DNA from: Pseudomonas frederiksbergensis
Lineage (GTDB): Bacteria > Pseudomonadota > Gammaproteobacteria > Pseudomonadales > Pseudomonadaceae
DNA length: 64,000 bases
Assembly: GCF_003732665.1 (NCBI RefSeq)
Contig: NZ_MOBP01000010.1
Location: forward strand, 15,559 to 79,558
Direction: 5' to 3'
Shown here: positions 43,044 through 52,516 of the stretch, piece by piece
Position numbering within the stretch: position 1 is the stretch's first letter
How the letters are laid out: the number at the start of each line of letters is the position of its first letter
Translations under genes and position numbers: made by a program
The notes under the pieces: model-generated
Seen by the model: only the letters and a program-made list of their open reading frames with translations
What the model was told of the DNA's origin: nothing
Databases searched by the model: none

Positions 43044-43922
43044 TTGATCAATGCACCCACGCACTATCGGCTGGACTATCCGGACCTGGCGCTGATCCTG
43101 GCGTTGGTCCGTGGCGGCTCTCTGGCCCGTGCCTCGCAGCTATTGAAAGTCGACGTGTCGACGGTGTTCCGCGCCGTGCGCCGACTGGAAGCCGCGCTCG
43201 GTCAGCAACTGTTCGAAAAGAGCCGCGCCGGTTACCTGCCCACAACCTTGGCCCAGACCCTGGCCGAACAGGCGGAGCGCGCCGAGCAAGCGCTGGACGC
43301 GGCGCGCATCGGCGTGGAGCAGGGCGGTGAAGTGATCAGCGGCACGGTGCGCCTGACCTGCACCGATTCCGTCCTGCAAGGCTTGCTGCTGCCGGCGCTG
43401 GCCCGGTTCATGCCGTCCTACCCGGCGCTGACCATCGAACTCAGCACCTCCAACGACTTCGCCAACCTCAGCCGTCGGGATGCCGACATTGCCCTGCGCC
43501 TGACCCGCACACCGCCGGAGCATTTGGTCGGGCGCTGTTTGGCGCAAGTGTCGTATCGGGTGTGTGGCAGCAAGGCCTATCTAAAAACCATCGATCCTAC
43601 GGATTTGGCTGCACTGACCTGGATCGCCCCGGACGACTTCCTGCCTGATCACCCGACCATCGCCTGGCGCCGTCAGCAATGGCCCGGTGTGATGCCGGGA
43701 TATCGCTGCAACAGCCTGTTGTCGGTGACGGAATTGGTGCGGGCAGGGCTGGGAGTCGCGGCGTTGCCGGACTTTCTGATCGGCGACGGTTTGCAGCCGT
43801 TGACCGGGCCGTTGCAGGGTTGCGACACGGCGCTGTGGTTGCTCACTCGACCGGACTGCCGTGCGTTGCGCTCGGTGGTGACGCTGTTCGATGAACTGGG
43901 CCGGGCGCTGCGCTTGCCTTAA
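43044..43922 (+). CDS. LysR family transcriptional regulator
   Basis: About 292 aa. The HTH is GGSLARASQLLKVDVSTVFR and the effector domain starts with SGTVRLTCTDSVLQGLLLPA. No ATG exists near the expected start; TTG at 43044 is chosen, TTG at 43029 is equally possible, and neither has a good ribosome site. Divergent from the amidotransferase/ABM pair (78 bp), its likely targets. Its stop overlaps the convergent DUF1003 gene by TTAA. Confidence 0.8.
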   Translation: MINAPTHYRLDYPDLALILALVRGGSLARASQLLKVDVSTVFRAVRRLEAALGQQLFEKSRAGYLPTTLAQTLAEQAERAEQALDAARIGVEQGGEVISGTVRLTCTDSVLQGLLLPALARFMPSYPALTIELSTSNDFANLSRRDADIALRLTRTPPEHLVGRCLAQVSYRVCGSKAYLKTIDPTDLAALTWIAPDDFLPDHPTIAWRRQQWPGVMPGYRCNSLLSVTELVRAGLGVAALPDFLIGDGLQPLTGPLQGCDTALWLLTRPDCRALRSVVTLFDELGRALRLP

Positions 43923-44464
43923 ATCGGCGTTTTCGGTTCGTCTTTTCGTACAAAGTGCTGGTGCATTTCCGAGGTCAGGTTTTCGATGCGCTCGGTCAGG
44001 CTCTTGGTCATTTCGGTGAGGCGAGTGTTTTGCTCCAGCAGCTCCATCAACTGTGCGGTGTTTTGCGCGGCCTGGGCCTGGCGCTCACTGTTGGCCACGG
44101 CCAAGGCCTCGCGGTGTTGTGCGTCAGCGTCGGACTGGGCTTTGTCCCGCGCAGCCTGACGGGTCTGGGCCAGCAGGATCAGCGGCGCGGCGTAGGCTGA
44201 TTGCAGGCTGAACGCCAGGTTGAGCAGGATGAACGGATACAGGTCGAAGTGCGCCACACCGAACAGGTTCAGGCACACCCACAACACCACGATCAGGGTT
44301 TGCGCGCCGAGAAAGGTCGGCGTACCAAAGAACCGCGCAAACGCCTCGGCGCGCAGGGCAAATTTGTCATTGCCGAAGGTCGGCGCCAGATGAGCGTGGG
44401 CACGGTGGAAGCGCAGGTGATCGACAGTGGCGGCGGGTTTGTGGTCGGGCTTGGTTGAATTCAT
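43919..44464 (-). CDS. DUF1003 membrane protein
   Basis: A 181-aa protein with two adjacent membrane helices (TLIVVLWVCLNLFGV and FILLNLAFSLQSAYAAPLIL) followed by a long hydrophilic coiled-coil tail. The AAPLILLAQTRQAARDK segment is the DUF1003 signature. Function unknown; the family is linked to bacterial membrane stress in some annotations. Confidence 0.85.
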   Translation of the reverse strand: MNSTKPDHKPAATVDHLRFHRAHAHLAPTFGNDKFALRAEAFARFFGTPTFLGAQTLIVVLWVCLNLFGVAHFDLYPFILLNLAFSLQSAYAAPLILLAQTRQAARDKAQSDADAQHREALAVANSERQAQAAQNTAQLMELLEQNTRLTEMTKSLTERIENLTSEMHQHFVRKDEPKTPI

Positions 44465-44552
44465 GGTGCGCTCGGCGAGGAATCGGGACGTGCGGTCACT
44501 ATAGTCCTGTGCCGGCGCTTGTTAGCTGAATCGATGTTGAACGGGAATCCGC

Positions 44553-44646
44553 CTTCGCGAGCAAGCCCGCTCCCACAGGGGATCATTGTGGGTCACAGAT
44601 TTTGTGTACCCAGAAGATCCAATGTGGGAGCGGGCTTGCTCGCGAA
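44553..44646. repeat. REPIN, outward arms
   Basis: Arms CTTCGCGAGCAAGCCCGCTC and complement flank a spacer with a separate inverted repeat. Confidence 0.88.
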
Positions 44647-44697
44647 TGAGGCGACTCGGTTATTTGCCTGGCAAGAAAATCAATCCCCCTCACAACC

Positions 44698-46017
44698 TCA
44701 ACCAGTCACCCGCTCATTCGCAAACATACTCACCGCCTGCACCGCATTACTCGCCCCATCCCGAATCTGCAAAATCACCGTGCCCGCCTGATTCGCCAAC
44801 TCAACCCCTTCCGCCGCCCGGTCCCGGGTGCCATCCATGCTTTTGATCGCCTGCCGGGTCTCCGCCAGGATCAAACCGATCATGCTCGAAATCTCCGCCG
44901 TGGAGCCGCTGGTCCGTGCCGCGAGCAGCCGAACCTCATCCGCCACCACCGCAAATCCGCGCCCTTGCTCCCCGGCCCGGGCCGCTTCGATGGCCGCATT
45001 GAGCGCCAGCAAATTGGTCTGGTCGGCAATCGCCCGAATCGTGTTGACGATGGCGGTGATCTGTTCGGAGCGCTCGCCGAGTTGGGCGATCAACGTCGAA
45101 GACTCGGCAATATTGGCGGCGATTTCGCGCATTTCACTGGCCGCTTGCTGGATCACCTGGGTCCCGTGTTCCGCGACTTTTCGGGTCTCCACCGAGATGT
45201 GATAAGCCTCGGTGGCGCTACGGGCATCCTGGGCATGCTGCTCGACCCGGGCGGTGACGTCCGAAGCGAATTTCACCACTTTGCACAAGCGGCCGCCGGC
45301 GTCGTACACCGGGTTGTAGTTGGCTTCCAGCCAGACCGTTTGCCCGCGCTTGTCGACGCGCTCGAACTGGCCGTTGAACAGCTCACCCTGATTGAGCCGG
45401 CGCCAGAAGTCTTGATAAGCACTGCTGTTGACCAGTTCAGGGGTGCAGAAAATCCGGTGATGCTTGCCCTTGAGCTCGGCGAGGCTGTAACCCATGCGCG
45501 TCAGGAAATTCTGATTCGCAGTAATGATGCTGCCGTCCAGGTTGAACTCGATCACGGCCATTGCACGGTCGATAGCCTGCAACTTGGCTTGCGATTCGCT
45601 TTCCTGTTGCACCTTGGCCGTCACGTCCATGGCGTACTTCACCACTTTGACCACCCGCCCCGACGCATCCTTGATCGGGTTGTAACTGGCTTCCAGCCAG
45701 ATTGGCTGGCCCTGACTGTTGACCCGCTCATAGGTGCCGGACTCGAACTGGCCGTTTTTCAGGCGCGCCCATAGCTGGGAATACTGGCTACTGCGGCCAT
45801 ATTCCGGCGTGCAGAACTGGCGGTGGGGTTTGCCGAGCACTTGATCGCGTTGATAACCCAGGGTCTTGAGGAAATTGTCGTTGGCGCGCAGGACGACGCC
45901 ATCGAGGTCGAACTCGACCACTGCCATCGAACGATCGATGGCGTCCAGAAGGCCGGTTTGGTTGGCGACGGTTTGCTGGAGTTCATCGAGGGCGGATTTG
46001 TGGCGATTGAATAGCAT
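44698..46017 (-). CDS. bdlA: Soluble chemoreceptor with two PAS domains, BdlA-like (second copy)
   Basis: A 439-aa cytosolic PAS-PAS-MCP protein, the same length and architecture as 7709-9028. PAS1: [23 protein letters not shown]2: [20 protein letters not shown]; both are followed by [16 protein letters not shown]. The MCP tip includes [20 protein letters not shown]. The ATG at 46017 is set by the family start [15 protein letters not shown]. It lies 190 bp downstream of a MASE2-GGDEF cyclase gene on the same strand, which fits a c-di-GMP dispersal circuit as described for BdlA. The identity of which copy is the orthologue is undecided. Confidence 0.82.
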   Translation of the reverse strand: MLFNRHKSALDELQQTVANQTGLLDAIDRSMAVVEFDLDGVVLRANDNFLKTLGYQRDQVLGKPHRQFCTPEYGRSSQYSQLWARLKNGQFESGTYERVNSQGQPIWLEASYNPIKDASGRVVKVVKYAMDVTAKVQQESESQAKLQAIDRAMAVIEFNLDGSIITANQNFLTRMGYSLAELKGKHHRIFCTPELVNSSAYQDFWRRLNQGELFNGQFERVDKRGQTVWLEANYNPVYDAGGRLCKVVKFASDVTARVEQHAQDARSATEAYHISVETRKVAEHGTQVIQQAASEMREIAANIAESSTLIAQLGERSEQITAIVNTIRAIADQTNLLALNAAIEAARAGEQGRGFAVVADEVRLLAARTSGSTAEISSMIGLILAETRQAIKSMDGTRDRAAEGVELANQAGTVILQIRDGASNAVQAVSMFANERVTG

Positions 46018-46144
46018 GGCGGCAGTGCTCGAAAGGTTGGGAACAACAAGAAGCAAGTCCCTATTCCTGCGCGTGCAGGCCGAAGACCAAGGCTGTCTTC
46101 GGCGTTGTCTGCTCAATGTCAGCGGTCCCTGGCTGACAGAGCAA

Positions 46145-46204
46145 TACTTATACAAAACTTAATAAACTTGTACAAGAAAGCAATTTATTGATCGTCTGTA
46201 CAAG
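46145..46204. promoter_or_regulatory. Cluster of CTTGTACAAG-like sites
   Basis: A perfect palindrome CTTGTACAAG at 46167-46176, a half-site variant CTTATACAAAAC at 46147 and TGTACAAGTTT at 46197 lie between the GGDEF and BdlA-like genes. They could be operators for a shared regulator. The spacing does not match any motif I know. Confidence 0.4.
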
Positions 46205-46207
46205 TTT

Positions 46208-47284
46208 TCAGGCGGGGATACGCGTTGCTGAGCCTTCGGCAGCAGGGTTCGAAGCAATACTGATTTTGTTACGACCGGTGTTTTTCGCGGTGTAGAGGGC
46301 TTTGTCAGCATCGTTGAGCCAGGTAATCGCGTCGGCGAACACCGTTTGGTACGCAGCCAGGCCAATGCTCAGCTTGATACGCAGCTCGGGCACTGGCGGA
46401 TGACGATAGTCATTGAGCACTTCGCGCAGTCGCTCCATCACCTCCCTGGCGTGGTGCAACGACATGTTGGGCAAGATCACGCAGAACTCGTCGCCGCCAT
46501 AACGGCCAGCCAGATCGCCTTCGCGCAAAGTGCGCCGCAGCTCAACGCTCAGTTGCCGCAGCACGGTATCGCCGACGATATGTCCGTAGCTGTCGTTGAT
46601 GGCCTTGAAGTGGTCGATGTCGATCAGGGCAATCACCGACTCCACCTTATTCTGCCGGCACTGCTGGAACTTGACGTGCAGCAGGTCCTTCCAAGCGCCG
46701 TGGTTGAGCAGGCCGGTCAGGCTGTCGGTGCGGCTCAAGGCGCTGAGGGCGCGTTTGTGTTCGGAGAGTTTGAACGCCAGTCGATAACACACCATCCCCA
46801 CCGCCAACGGGTAAATGGTCAGCGACGGTATGCACGCCCAGACCTGAATCGGCGTGGCTGTCGGGGTAAAACTGATGCCGAACAGCAACCAGGCAATCAC
46901 CACCCCGATCAATTGAGCCAATGCGCCCTGGAGAAACAGTCTCGGGCCACCCGCCGCAACATTGTTCATCGTCATCATCGACAGAATGGTGACGGTCACG
47001 ATGGGGTTGAACTGAACGGCGGCTGCCCAGAAACCACCGCACAGCGAATCGCCGATGATGTTGCGGCGTTCAGCCTGGTAGGGGAAGGGCGAATGCGTGG
47101 CGATCTGGTAGGCGAAATGGGGCCAGACGAAGCCGTTGAGCAACATCAAGACCCAGACCCAGCCCGGCACGTTCAATGGGTAAAGCGCGGCGGTCACACA
47201 GATACAGCCAATACCCAGACCGACCGTCCGGGGCATGTAAATGCGTCTGGCGAATGAAAGGCCCTTGCCGCGTTGGTTTTCCAT
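46208..47284 (-). CDS. MASE2-GGDEF diguanylate cyclase, AdrA/DgcC-like
   Basis: A 358-aa membrane-bound cyclase. An N-terminal MASE2 domain of about five helices begins FARRIYMPRTVGLGIGCICV, and the GGDEF domain follows with active site RYGGDEFCVILP and an inhibitory RxxD site (REGD) five residues upstream. It makes c-di-GMP from two GTP and is product-inhibited. The start at 47284 has AGGGA upstream; 47305 and 47317 are alternatives without one. It is close in type to AdrA/YaiC, which drives cellulose and biofilm formation. Confidence 0.88.
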   Translation of the reverse strand: MENQRGKGLSFARRIYMPRTVGLGIGCICVTAALYPLNVPGWVWVLMLLNGFVWPHFAYQIATHSPFPYQAERRNIIGDSLCGGFWAAAVQFNPIVTVTILSMMTMNNVAAGGPRLFLQGALAQLIGVVIAWLLFGISFTPTATPIQVWACIPSLTIYPLAVGMVCYRLAFKLSEHKRALSALSRTDSLTGLLNHGAWKDLLHVKFQQCRQNKVESVIALIDIDHFKAINDSYGHIVGDTVLRQLSVELRRTLREGDLAGRYGGDEFCVILPNMSLHHAREVMERLREVLNDYRHPPVPELRIKLSIGLAAYQTVFADAITWLNDADKALYTAKNTGRNKISIASNPAAEGSATRIPA

Positions 47285-47442
47285 AATTCCCTGCGCCAGT
47301 TTCATTCTGAAACACATTTCGGTGTTTTATTCAGAGCTACCGTTCATCGGTAAAGCGGCAGACATTGTCATTTATTCCAACAGGAATAATCAGTGTCCTT
47401 GGGAGCCATTTAACGAGGGCGCAGGTGCGGCAGAGACTTGAT

Positions 47443-48051
47443 CTAGAGCTGATAGCAGGCCAGGAACATGTCCATCGCCGACTCGACGACGGTGTTTTGC
47501 ATCTCGGGGGAAAGACCGGGCTGCCCCATGGAAATCTGCGGCCAGAATCCGAAGGACTTGAGCAGCCCCTGGATTTGCTGCGCGGCAAATTCCGCGGCGA
47601 CCGGTTTCAGTCGGCCATCGGCCTGGGCGGCGCGAATCCACACCGTCAGGCCTTCTTCGCGTTCACCCATGCGGGCGACCATGTTGCGGGCGCGTTCGGG
47701 GGAATGGATGGTCGCGGCGATGGCGACTCGTGCCAGGTAGAGAAAGTTGTCGTCGCCCATCATCTGCACTTTCGCCATCAGGATTTGCCGTAGCTGATCG
47801 CGCAGGGGCAGGTCGGGGCGGTAGGCCGTTTCCTGCTCGGCGGTCACTCGCGCCCACAATTGATTAAGGATTTCGGCGAACAACTCTTCCTTGCTCGGAA
47901 AGTGGTTGTACACCGTGCGCTTCGACACGTCGGCGGTGGCGGCGATCTTGTCCATGCTGGTGATTTCAAAACCATTGGCACGGAATTCAGCAATCGCGGC
48001 CTGGATGATGGCTTCGCGTTTGCGGTCGGTGAGGCGCTGTGGAGCTGTCAT
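47443..48051 (-). CDS. TetR family transcriptional regulator
   Basis: A 202-aa repressor. The HTH is EITSMDKIAATADVSKRTVY (about residues 28-47) followed by NHFPSKEELFAEIL. The C-terminal domain binds an unknown ligand. It is divergent from a metallo-hydrolase gene, and two related 16-bp palindromes lie in the intergenic region, the obvious candidate binding sites. Confidence 0.9.
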   Translation of the reverse strand: MTAPQRLTDRKREAIIQAAIAEFRANGFEITSMDKIAATADVSKRTVYNHFPSKEELFAEILNQLWARVTAEQETAYRPDLPLRDQLRQILMAKVQMMGDDNFLYLARVAIAATIHSPERARNMVARMGEREEGLTVWIRAAQADGRLKPVAAEFAAQQIQGLLKSFGFWPQISMGQPGLSPEMQNTVVESAMDMFLACYQL

Positions 48052-48082
48052 AAGTACGCTTCGGCAGGAAAAAGAAGAGAGT

Positions 48083-48098
48083 TACACTCGGCAGTTTA
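48083..48098. promoter_or_regulatory. Operator-like palindrome 1 of TetR
   Basis: TACACTCGGCAGTTTA, an imperfect version of the site at 48130, 31 bp upstream of the tetR start. Confidence 0.6.
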
Positions 48099-48129
48099 CT
48101 TGTGATCCGGATTGATGCAACCTAGAAAC

Positions 48130-48145
48130 TACACTGTGCAGTGTA
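48130..48145. promoter_or_regulatory. Operator-like palindrome 2 of TetR
   Basis: TACACTGTGCAGTGTA: perfect 7-bp arms around a 2-bp centre, between the divergent tetR and metallo-hydrolase genes. Confidence 0.7.
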
Positions 48146-48267
48146 ATCCGCAGTTAATCCTGCGCAGTGAAAAATAGAATCTCCGGCTGATGCGTGCGTG
48201 CCTTGGCCATTTATCGTCCCACGGTAGAAACCTGCGACTAACGCGGTTTTTCTGGAGTCATTCCTTC

Positions 48268-49317
48268 ATGGCCAGTTCAAATTCCTCTACGGACATCGCC
48301 GTCCGACCTGAAGCTTCTCGTCAGGTCGAAGGGCATTTCCGAAACCACCAGCCAGTCCAGCGTGAAGGCTTTCGCAAAATGCTGCGCATCATGTGGAACA
48401 TGATCTTCCACAAACCGCGCAACACTCGTCCGAGCACTTCTGTCCCGGTCCAGACCCTGACCCAGGCCGCTTTGATCGCCGCACCCAACCACAGCGTCTA
48501 CCGCCTCGGCCACTCCACCGTCCTGCTGAAGCTGCGGGACAAGTTCTGGATCACCGACCCGGTCTTCGCCGAGCGTGCTTCACCCGTGCAATGGGCCGGC
48601 CCCAAGCGCTTCCACCAGCCGCCGATCAGCCTGGAAGACCTGCCACCGATTGAAGCGGTGATCCTGTCCCACGATCACTACGACCACCTCGATTACAACG
48701 CGGTGCTCAAACTGGCGGACAAGACCCAGTACTTCCTCACGCCACTGGGCGTGGGCGATACCCTGATCAAGTGGGGCATCGACGCCAGCAAAGTCCGCCA
48801 ACTGGACTGGTGGCAGGGCACTGAAGTCGATGGCATCCAGTTCATCGCCACACCGTCGCAGCACTTTTCCGGTCGCGGCCTGTTCGATGGCAACAGCACC
48901 CTGTGGGCCTCGTGGGTGATGATCGACGGCGACACCCGCATCTTCTTCAGCGGCGACACCGGCTACTTCGACGGCTTCAAACGCATCGGCGAACAGTACG
49001 GCCCGTTCGACCTGACCCTGATGGAAACCGGCGCCTACAACGTCGAGTGGCCGCACGTGCACATGCAACCCGAACAAACTCTGCAAGCCCACATCGACCT
49101 CAAGGGCCGTTGGCTGCTGCCGATTCACAACGGCACCTTCGACCTGTCGATGCACGCCTGGTTTGAACCCTTCGACCGCATCATCACACTGGCCTGGGAA
49201 CGCAATGTGTCGATCACCACGCCGCAGATGGGCGAGGCGTTCAACCTGAGCTATCCGCAGCGCGGCAGCCCTTGGTGGCTGGGCGTGGAAAACGTGAGCG
49301 ATCAGGTAATGGCCTAG
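48268..49317 (+). CDS. Metallo-beta-lactamase-fold hydrolase, UlaG/NAPE-PLD-like
   Basis: A 349-aa MBL-fold enzyme. The metal site is HDHYDHLDYN (HxHxDH, about residue 135), with further ligands in SQHFSGRGLFDGN, FFSGDTGYFDG and LPIHNGTFD. It belongs to the NAPE-PLD/UlaG-like group that cleaves phosphodiester or lactone bonds. A signal peptide is absent although the N terminus has an Arg-rich region. The ATG at 48268 follows TGGAG. Regulated probably by the divergent TetR. Confidence 0.87.
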   Translation: MASSNSSTDIAVRPEASRQVEGHFRNHQPVQREGFRKMLRIMWNMIFHKPRNTRPSTSVPVQTLTQAALIAAPNHSVYRLGHSTVLLKLRDKFWITDPVFAERASPVQWAGPKRFHQPPISLEDLPPIEAVILSHDHYDHLDYNAVLKLADKTQYFLTPLGVGDTLIKWGIDASKVRQLDWWQGTEVDGIQFIATPSQHFSGRGLFDGNSTLWASWVMIDGDTRIFFSGDTGYFDGFKRIGEQYGPFDLTLMETGAYNVEWPHVHMQPEQTLQAHIDLKGRWLLPIHNGTFDLSMHAWFEPFDRIITLAWERNVSITTPQMGEAFNLSYPQRGSPWWLGVENVSDQVMA

Positions 49318-49360
49318 AGCGCTGCACTTTCGGGCCGTCTGCCAGGGGACGGCCCAGGGT

Positions 49361-49591
49361 TCACACCAATGCGCTGTGCGTTCCATCCTTCAGAAGATCC
49401 AGGTATTCCTGGATCTTCGTCATGGTCAAATCACCTAACCGTCCTTGCAGCATTTCATCCAGCTCCTCCTGAGACAACCCAAGCTTTTGCGCCGCCTCAG
49501 CCTTACCCAGATCACCGTTTTCGAGGAGCATGCCGATCCTCATGACGTATTCGGCCTTGCCTCGCGCTAAACCCGCATCGATATCACTCAT
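49361..49591 (-). CDS. Small XRE/HigA-like DNA-binding protein
   Basis: A 76-aa helix-turn-helix protein. The HTH is LGKAEAAQKLGLSQEELDEM, with DLTMTKIQEYLDLLKDG after it. It resembles antitoxin-type XRE proteins. No toxin-like gene is present; the gene just upstream on the same strand (11-bp gap) is a second HTH protein. The ATG at 49591 gives the shortest sensible start. Confidence 0.7.
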   Translation of the reverse strand: MSDIDAGLARGKAEYVMRIGMLLENGDLGKAEAAQKLGLSQEELDEMLQGRLGDLTMTKIQEYLDLLKDGTHSALV

Positions 49592-49602
49592 CCACTGCCA
49601 CC

Positions 49603-49920
49603 TCACTCAACCATCGCATAATCCGCCCGCGCCACCGGATTCGGCGTCGAGCCTTTCACATTCATCCCTCTACCCGGCGCAAACCCCGGGAAAAACACCA
49701 ACCCCTCCGACTCAAACCGATACGCCAGCGCCAGTCGCGTGACATCCAGCACATCACGCTCGGCCTCGAAACGCTCAATGGCGTCTACGGAAACCCCGGA
49801 TTCTCGGGACAACTCCTCCACGCTCCAACCCAGCATCGCTCGGGCCTGGGCGCTGTGGGCCGGGGTGAATTGGAAGAGGGCGATACGTTCCAGGGTGATT
49901 TTCATCGCAAGAGAGGCCAT
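49603..49920 (-). CDS. XRE family HTH regulator
   Basis: A 105-aa protein. HTH: ARAMLGWSVEELSRESGVSV, followed by AIERFEAERDVLDVTRLALA. GGAG six bases before the ATG at 49920 supports this start. TGTACTGTGTTTTTGTACA (49955) in its promoter region forms an inverted repeat that could be an autoregulatory operator. It probably forms an operon with the next small HTH gene. Confidence 0.8.
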   Translation of the reverse strand: MASLAMKITLERIALFQFTPAHSAQARAMLGWSVEELSRESGVSVDAIERFEAERDVLDVTRLALAYRFESEGLVFFPGFAPGRGMNVKGSTPNPVARADYAMVE

Positions 49921-50013
49921 GGTGTTCTCCGGGCTCGAGAGTGCTGATTCAAAATGTACTGTGTTTTTGTACAGTTGTTTTGAGCCGGGATCAAATGCAT
50001 TTTTTGATTTTTG

Positions 50014-50781
50014 CTATTTCGCCGCATCCATCCAGACGGACGGTGCCTGCCCTAGCACCCGGCGAAACATCGTCGAGAACGCCGCCGGGCTGTCGTAACC
50101 GAAGTCCACGGCAATTCGCGTGACCGGCGTGCCCACCGCCAACCGAGCCAGGGCCAGGACCACGCAGGCTTGTTGTCGCCATTGGCTGAAACTCAGGCCG
50201 GTTTGTTGGCGGAACAGCCGATTGAAGGTGCGCAAACTAATGTGCAACTGATCGGCCCAGTGCTGTGGCGATTGGTGGATGTTCGGCTGCTGGAGAAACG
50301 TCTGACACAACCCGAGCAATCGTCCTTCACCCGGCAGCGGAATGTGCAACGGCAGATGAGCGCTACGGGCCAGTTCGTGCAGCAGCAAGTCCATCAGCAC
50401 GCCATCGCGCCCGGTCTCGTCATACGCCAGCGGAACCCCTACCGCCTCCATCAACAAGTGCCGCATCAGCGGCGAGACGCTGATCACCTGGCAGCGATCT
50501 CCCAGCTCAACCGCCGCCGGCTCGATGTACAAACTCCGCGTACTCACCCCGAGCATCAACACTTCATGGGCCACCCCGGCCGGGATCCAAACTGCCCGTT
50601 GCGGCGGCACCACCCAGTTACCGTCATGGGTGCTGACCTGCATCACCCCGGTGGCGCCGTATAGGAGTTGTGCCCGTCGGTGTGTATGACGAGGCAACAC
50701 ATGCCCGTGGGAATAATCCGTCCCGATCGCCACCACCGGCCGCGGCGTGTCGTCCAGCAAATTGATCGAAACATTGCGCAT
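50014..50781 (-). CDS. AraC family transcriptional regulator
   Basis: A 255-aa regulator: an N-terminal cupin-type ligand domain (VLPRHTHRRAQLLYGATGVM) and a C-terminal double HTH (ADQLHISLRTFNRLFRQQTG, RIAVDFGYDSPAAFSTMFRR). It is divergent from the TauE/SafE gene 113 bp away, its likely target. Effector unknown. Confidence 0.9.
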   Translation of the reverse strand: MRNVSINLLDDTPRPVVAIGTDYSHGHVLPRHTHRRAQLLYGATGVMQVSTHDGNWVVPPQRAVWIPAGVAHEVLMLGVSTRSLYIEPAAVELGDRCQVISVSPLMRHLLMEAVGVPLAYDETGRDGVLMDLLLHELARSAHLPLHIPLPGEGRLLGLCQTFLQQPNIHQSPQHWADQLHISLRTFNRLFRQQTGLSFSQWRQQACVVLALARLAVGTPVTRIAVDFGYDSPAAFSTMFRRVLGQAPSVWMDAAK

Positions 50782-50894
50782 CGCAGCAGCACTCAGCAGT
50801 TGGCGTAAACGCGAACATTATTGGCTGACTTGCTGAAGCAGGCCAAGCGGCATCGCTCTATCGTCGACCGCTCCCCACCATTGGACGATGCGCA

Positions 50895-51704
50895 ATGTTT
50901 TATCTCTTACTGACACTCTTCGGTTGCATGACCGGTATTACCGCCGTGCTGTTCGGCTTCGGCGGCGGTTTCGTCGTGGTGCCGTTGTTGTACCGCATGC
51001 TCATGGCCAGCCATGGCGCCGACGACCCCATCGGTCAATCGGCGATGCACATCGCCGTGGCGACTTCGACCTGCGTGATGATCGTCAACGCACTGATCGC
51101 CACTGGAAAACACCACCGCGCCGGTAGCCTGATTCGTCATTACCTGTGGCCGTTGGGTGGCTATATCGGGTTGGGCGCGATTGTCGGCGCTGGTGCAGCG
51201 ATGTGGGCCAATGGTGAGGTGATTCGCTACGCCTTCATTGTGTATTTGGGTATTACGATTCTGGACTGCCTGTTCAGGCGCGGTTTTCTCACGCACTCGG
51301 ATAACCAAGTCCCACGGCGATTGGGCAACGTTGCGGTGTCCGGCATAGGAATCGGCGCCATCGCAACCTTTCTCGGTGTGGGCGGCAGTGTCATGACTGT
51401 GCCGCTACTACGGCGTTGTGGCTTGAACATGTCCCAAGCCACGTCCATGGCTAATCCGCTGAGTTTACCCGTGGCCCTGGCCGGGACGCTGACTTACATG
51501 GCGATGGCTGGCTTCACCGAGTTTGATTTGGGCAAATGGTTTATCGGGTATGTGGATGTGTTGGCGTTTGCGATATTGGCGGCTGGATCGATCATCGGCA
51601 TTCGCCTGGCGACGCCGTGGATCGGGCGGATACCGGATCGCGTGCATGCGTGGGTCTATATCGGTTTGTTGCTTTTAGTGATGCTTGGTATGTGGGTTAA
51701 TTAA
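50895..51704 (+). CDS. TauE/SafE-family permease
   Basis: A 269-aa inner-membrane protein with about eight helices. The family pattern appears in FGFGGGFVVVPLLYRML and in the second repeat GIGAIATFLGVGGSVMTVPL. Such proteins export or import sulfite, sulfoacetate and related anions. Substrate is inference. Likely controlled by the divergent AraC protein. Confidence 0.87.
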   Translation: MFYLLLTLFGCMTGITAVLFGFGGGFVVVPLLYRMLMASHGADDPIGQSAMHIAVATSTCVMIVNALIATGKHHRAGSLIRHYLWPLGGYIGLGAIVGAGAAMWANGEVIRYAFIVYLGITILDCLFRRGFLTHSDNQVPRRLGNVAVSGIGIGAIATFLGVGGSVMTVPLLRRCGLNMSQATSMANPLSLPVALAGTLTYMAMAGFTEFDLGKWFIGYVDVLAFAILAAGSIIGIRLATPWIGRIPDRVHAWVYIGLLLLVMLGMWVN

Positions 51705-51730
51705 GTGCACCTAACGCTTGAGGGCCATTG

Positions 51731-52423
51731 ATGTTGATCTTTAACTGCACCGAAGCAGCCAGCCAGTTTTTCAGTCGCGTCCAAAAGGGCAAAACAATCA
51801 CGCCCGTGGACTTCAATCCATCATCGCCCACCCCGGAAGAGGACGAACCGGCTGACCTGACAGAACAGTGGCTGGTCCATGCGATCACCGTACAGCGCAA
51901 ACACGTGCTGTTCGTCATGCACATCAAAACCCGTTACTGCATGATTTTCGCGGACGCGAAAAAGGCTGACGTTGCCGGATTTATCCAACGCTTCTCTGAT
52001 CGCTGGCTCTACGGCTTGATGCGCCATGCGACGCAGAATGACTTGTTTCAATGGATCGACGGCGATCTCATGGAGCAGCGTTATGAGCAGGCCTGTAGCG
52101 AGTATGTTTTCTATAAGCGCCGGCATCGCGGTGCGCAAAAGCACATCGACGAAGTCTCTTGGATTTTCCAGAGTTACGCCGCCGAATGGGGCTCGCTACC
52201 GGCTGACGAATACGAGGCTGGCCGCTTCGACGCACGGAGGAATGACACCCCACGGCTGAGTAAAGGCCATAAAGACTATTACTGGCCCGATGAAGAAATG
52301 ATTGCGCACTGGTTACGCACTTACTCCGGCCAGGATGAACAAAGTGTTCAGGCTGCACGTGATCGGCGTAATGCAGTGAAGCGCGAGATTGGGCAGTTGC
52401 AGTCGCAACTGGCGCAGCAATGA
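51731..52423 (+). CDS. DUF6933-like hypothetical protein
   Basis: A 230-aa soluble protein. The N terminus MLIFNCTEAASQFFSR recalls DUF6933 proteins, which start with a similar strand. It contains HVLFVMHIKTRYCMIFADAK, and the C-terminal third is basic with GHKDYYWPDEEMIAHW. No catalytic motif is evident. It precedes the three tandem secreted paralogues by 93 bp on the same strand. Codon use looks less GC-rich than its neighbours. Confidence 0.55.
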   Translation: MLIFNCTEAASQFFSRVQKGKTITPVDFNPSSPTPEEDEPADLTEQWLVHAITVQRKHVLFVMHIKTRYCMIFADAKKADVAGFIQRFSDRWLYGLMRHATQNDLFQWIDGDLMEQRYEQACSEYVFYKRRHRGAQKHIDEVSWIFQSYAAEWGSLPADEYEAGRFDARRNDTPRLSKGHKDYYWPDEEMIAHWLRTYSGQDEQSVQAARDRRNAVKREIGQLQSQLAQQ

Positions 52424-52516
52424 TCGACATTGCGGCATCGATTGTTTGACGCCTCTTCGCCATAATCCGCGCCCATTACTACCGAGCAAACGCTCGCTTC
52501 GTTCAAGGATGATTTG

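Noticed and set aside
49361-49920. Toxin-antitoxin pair
   Set aside because: Both small genes encode HTH proteins; no RelE/HigB-like toxin is present.
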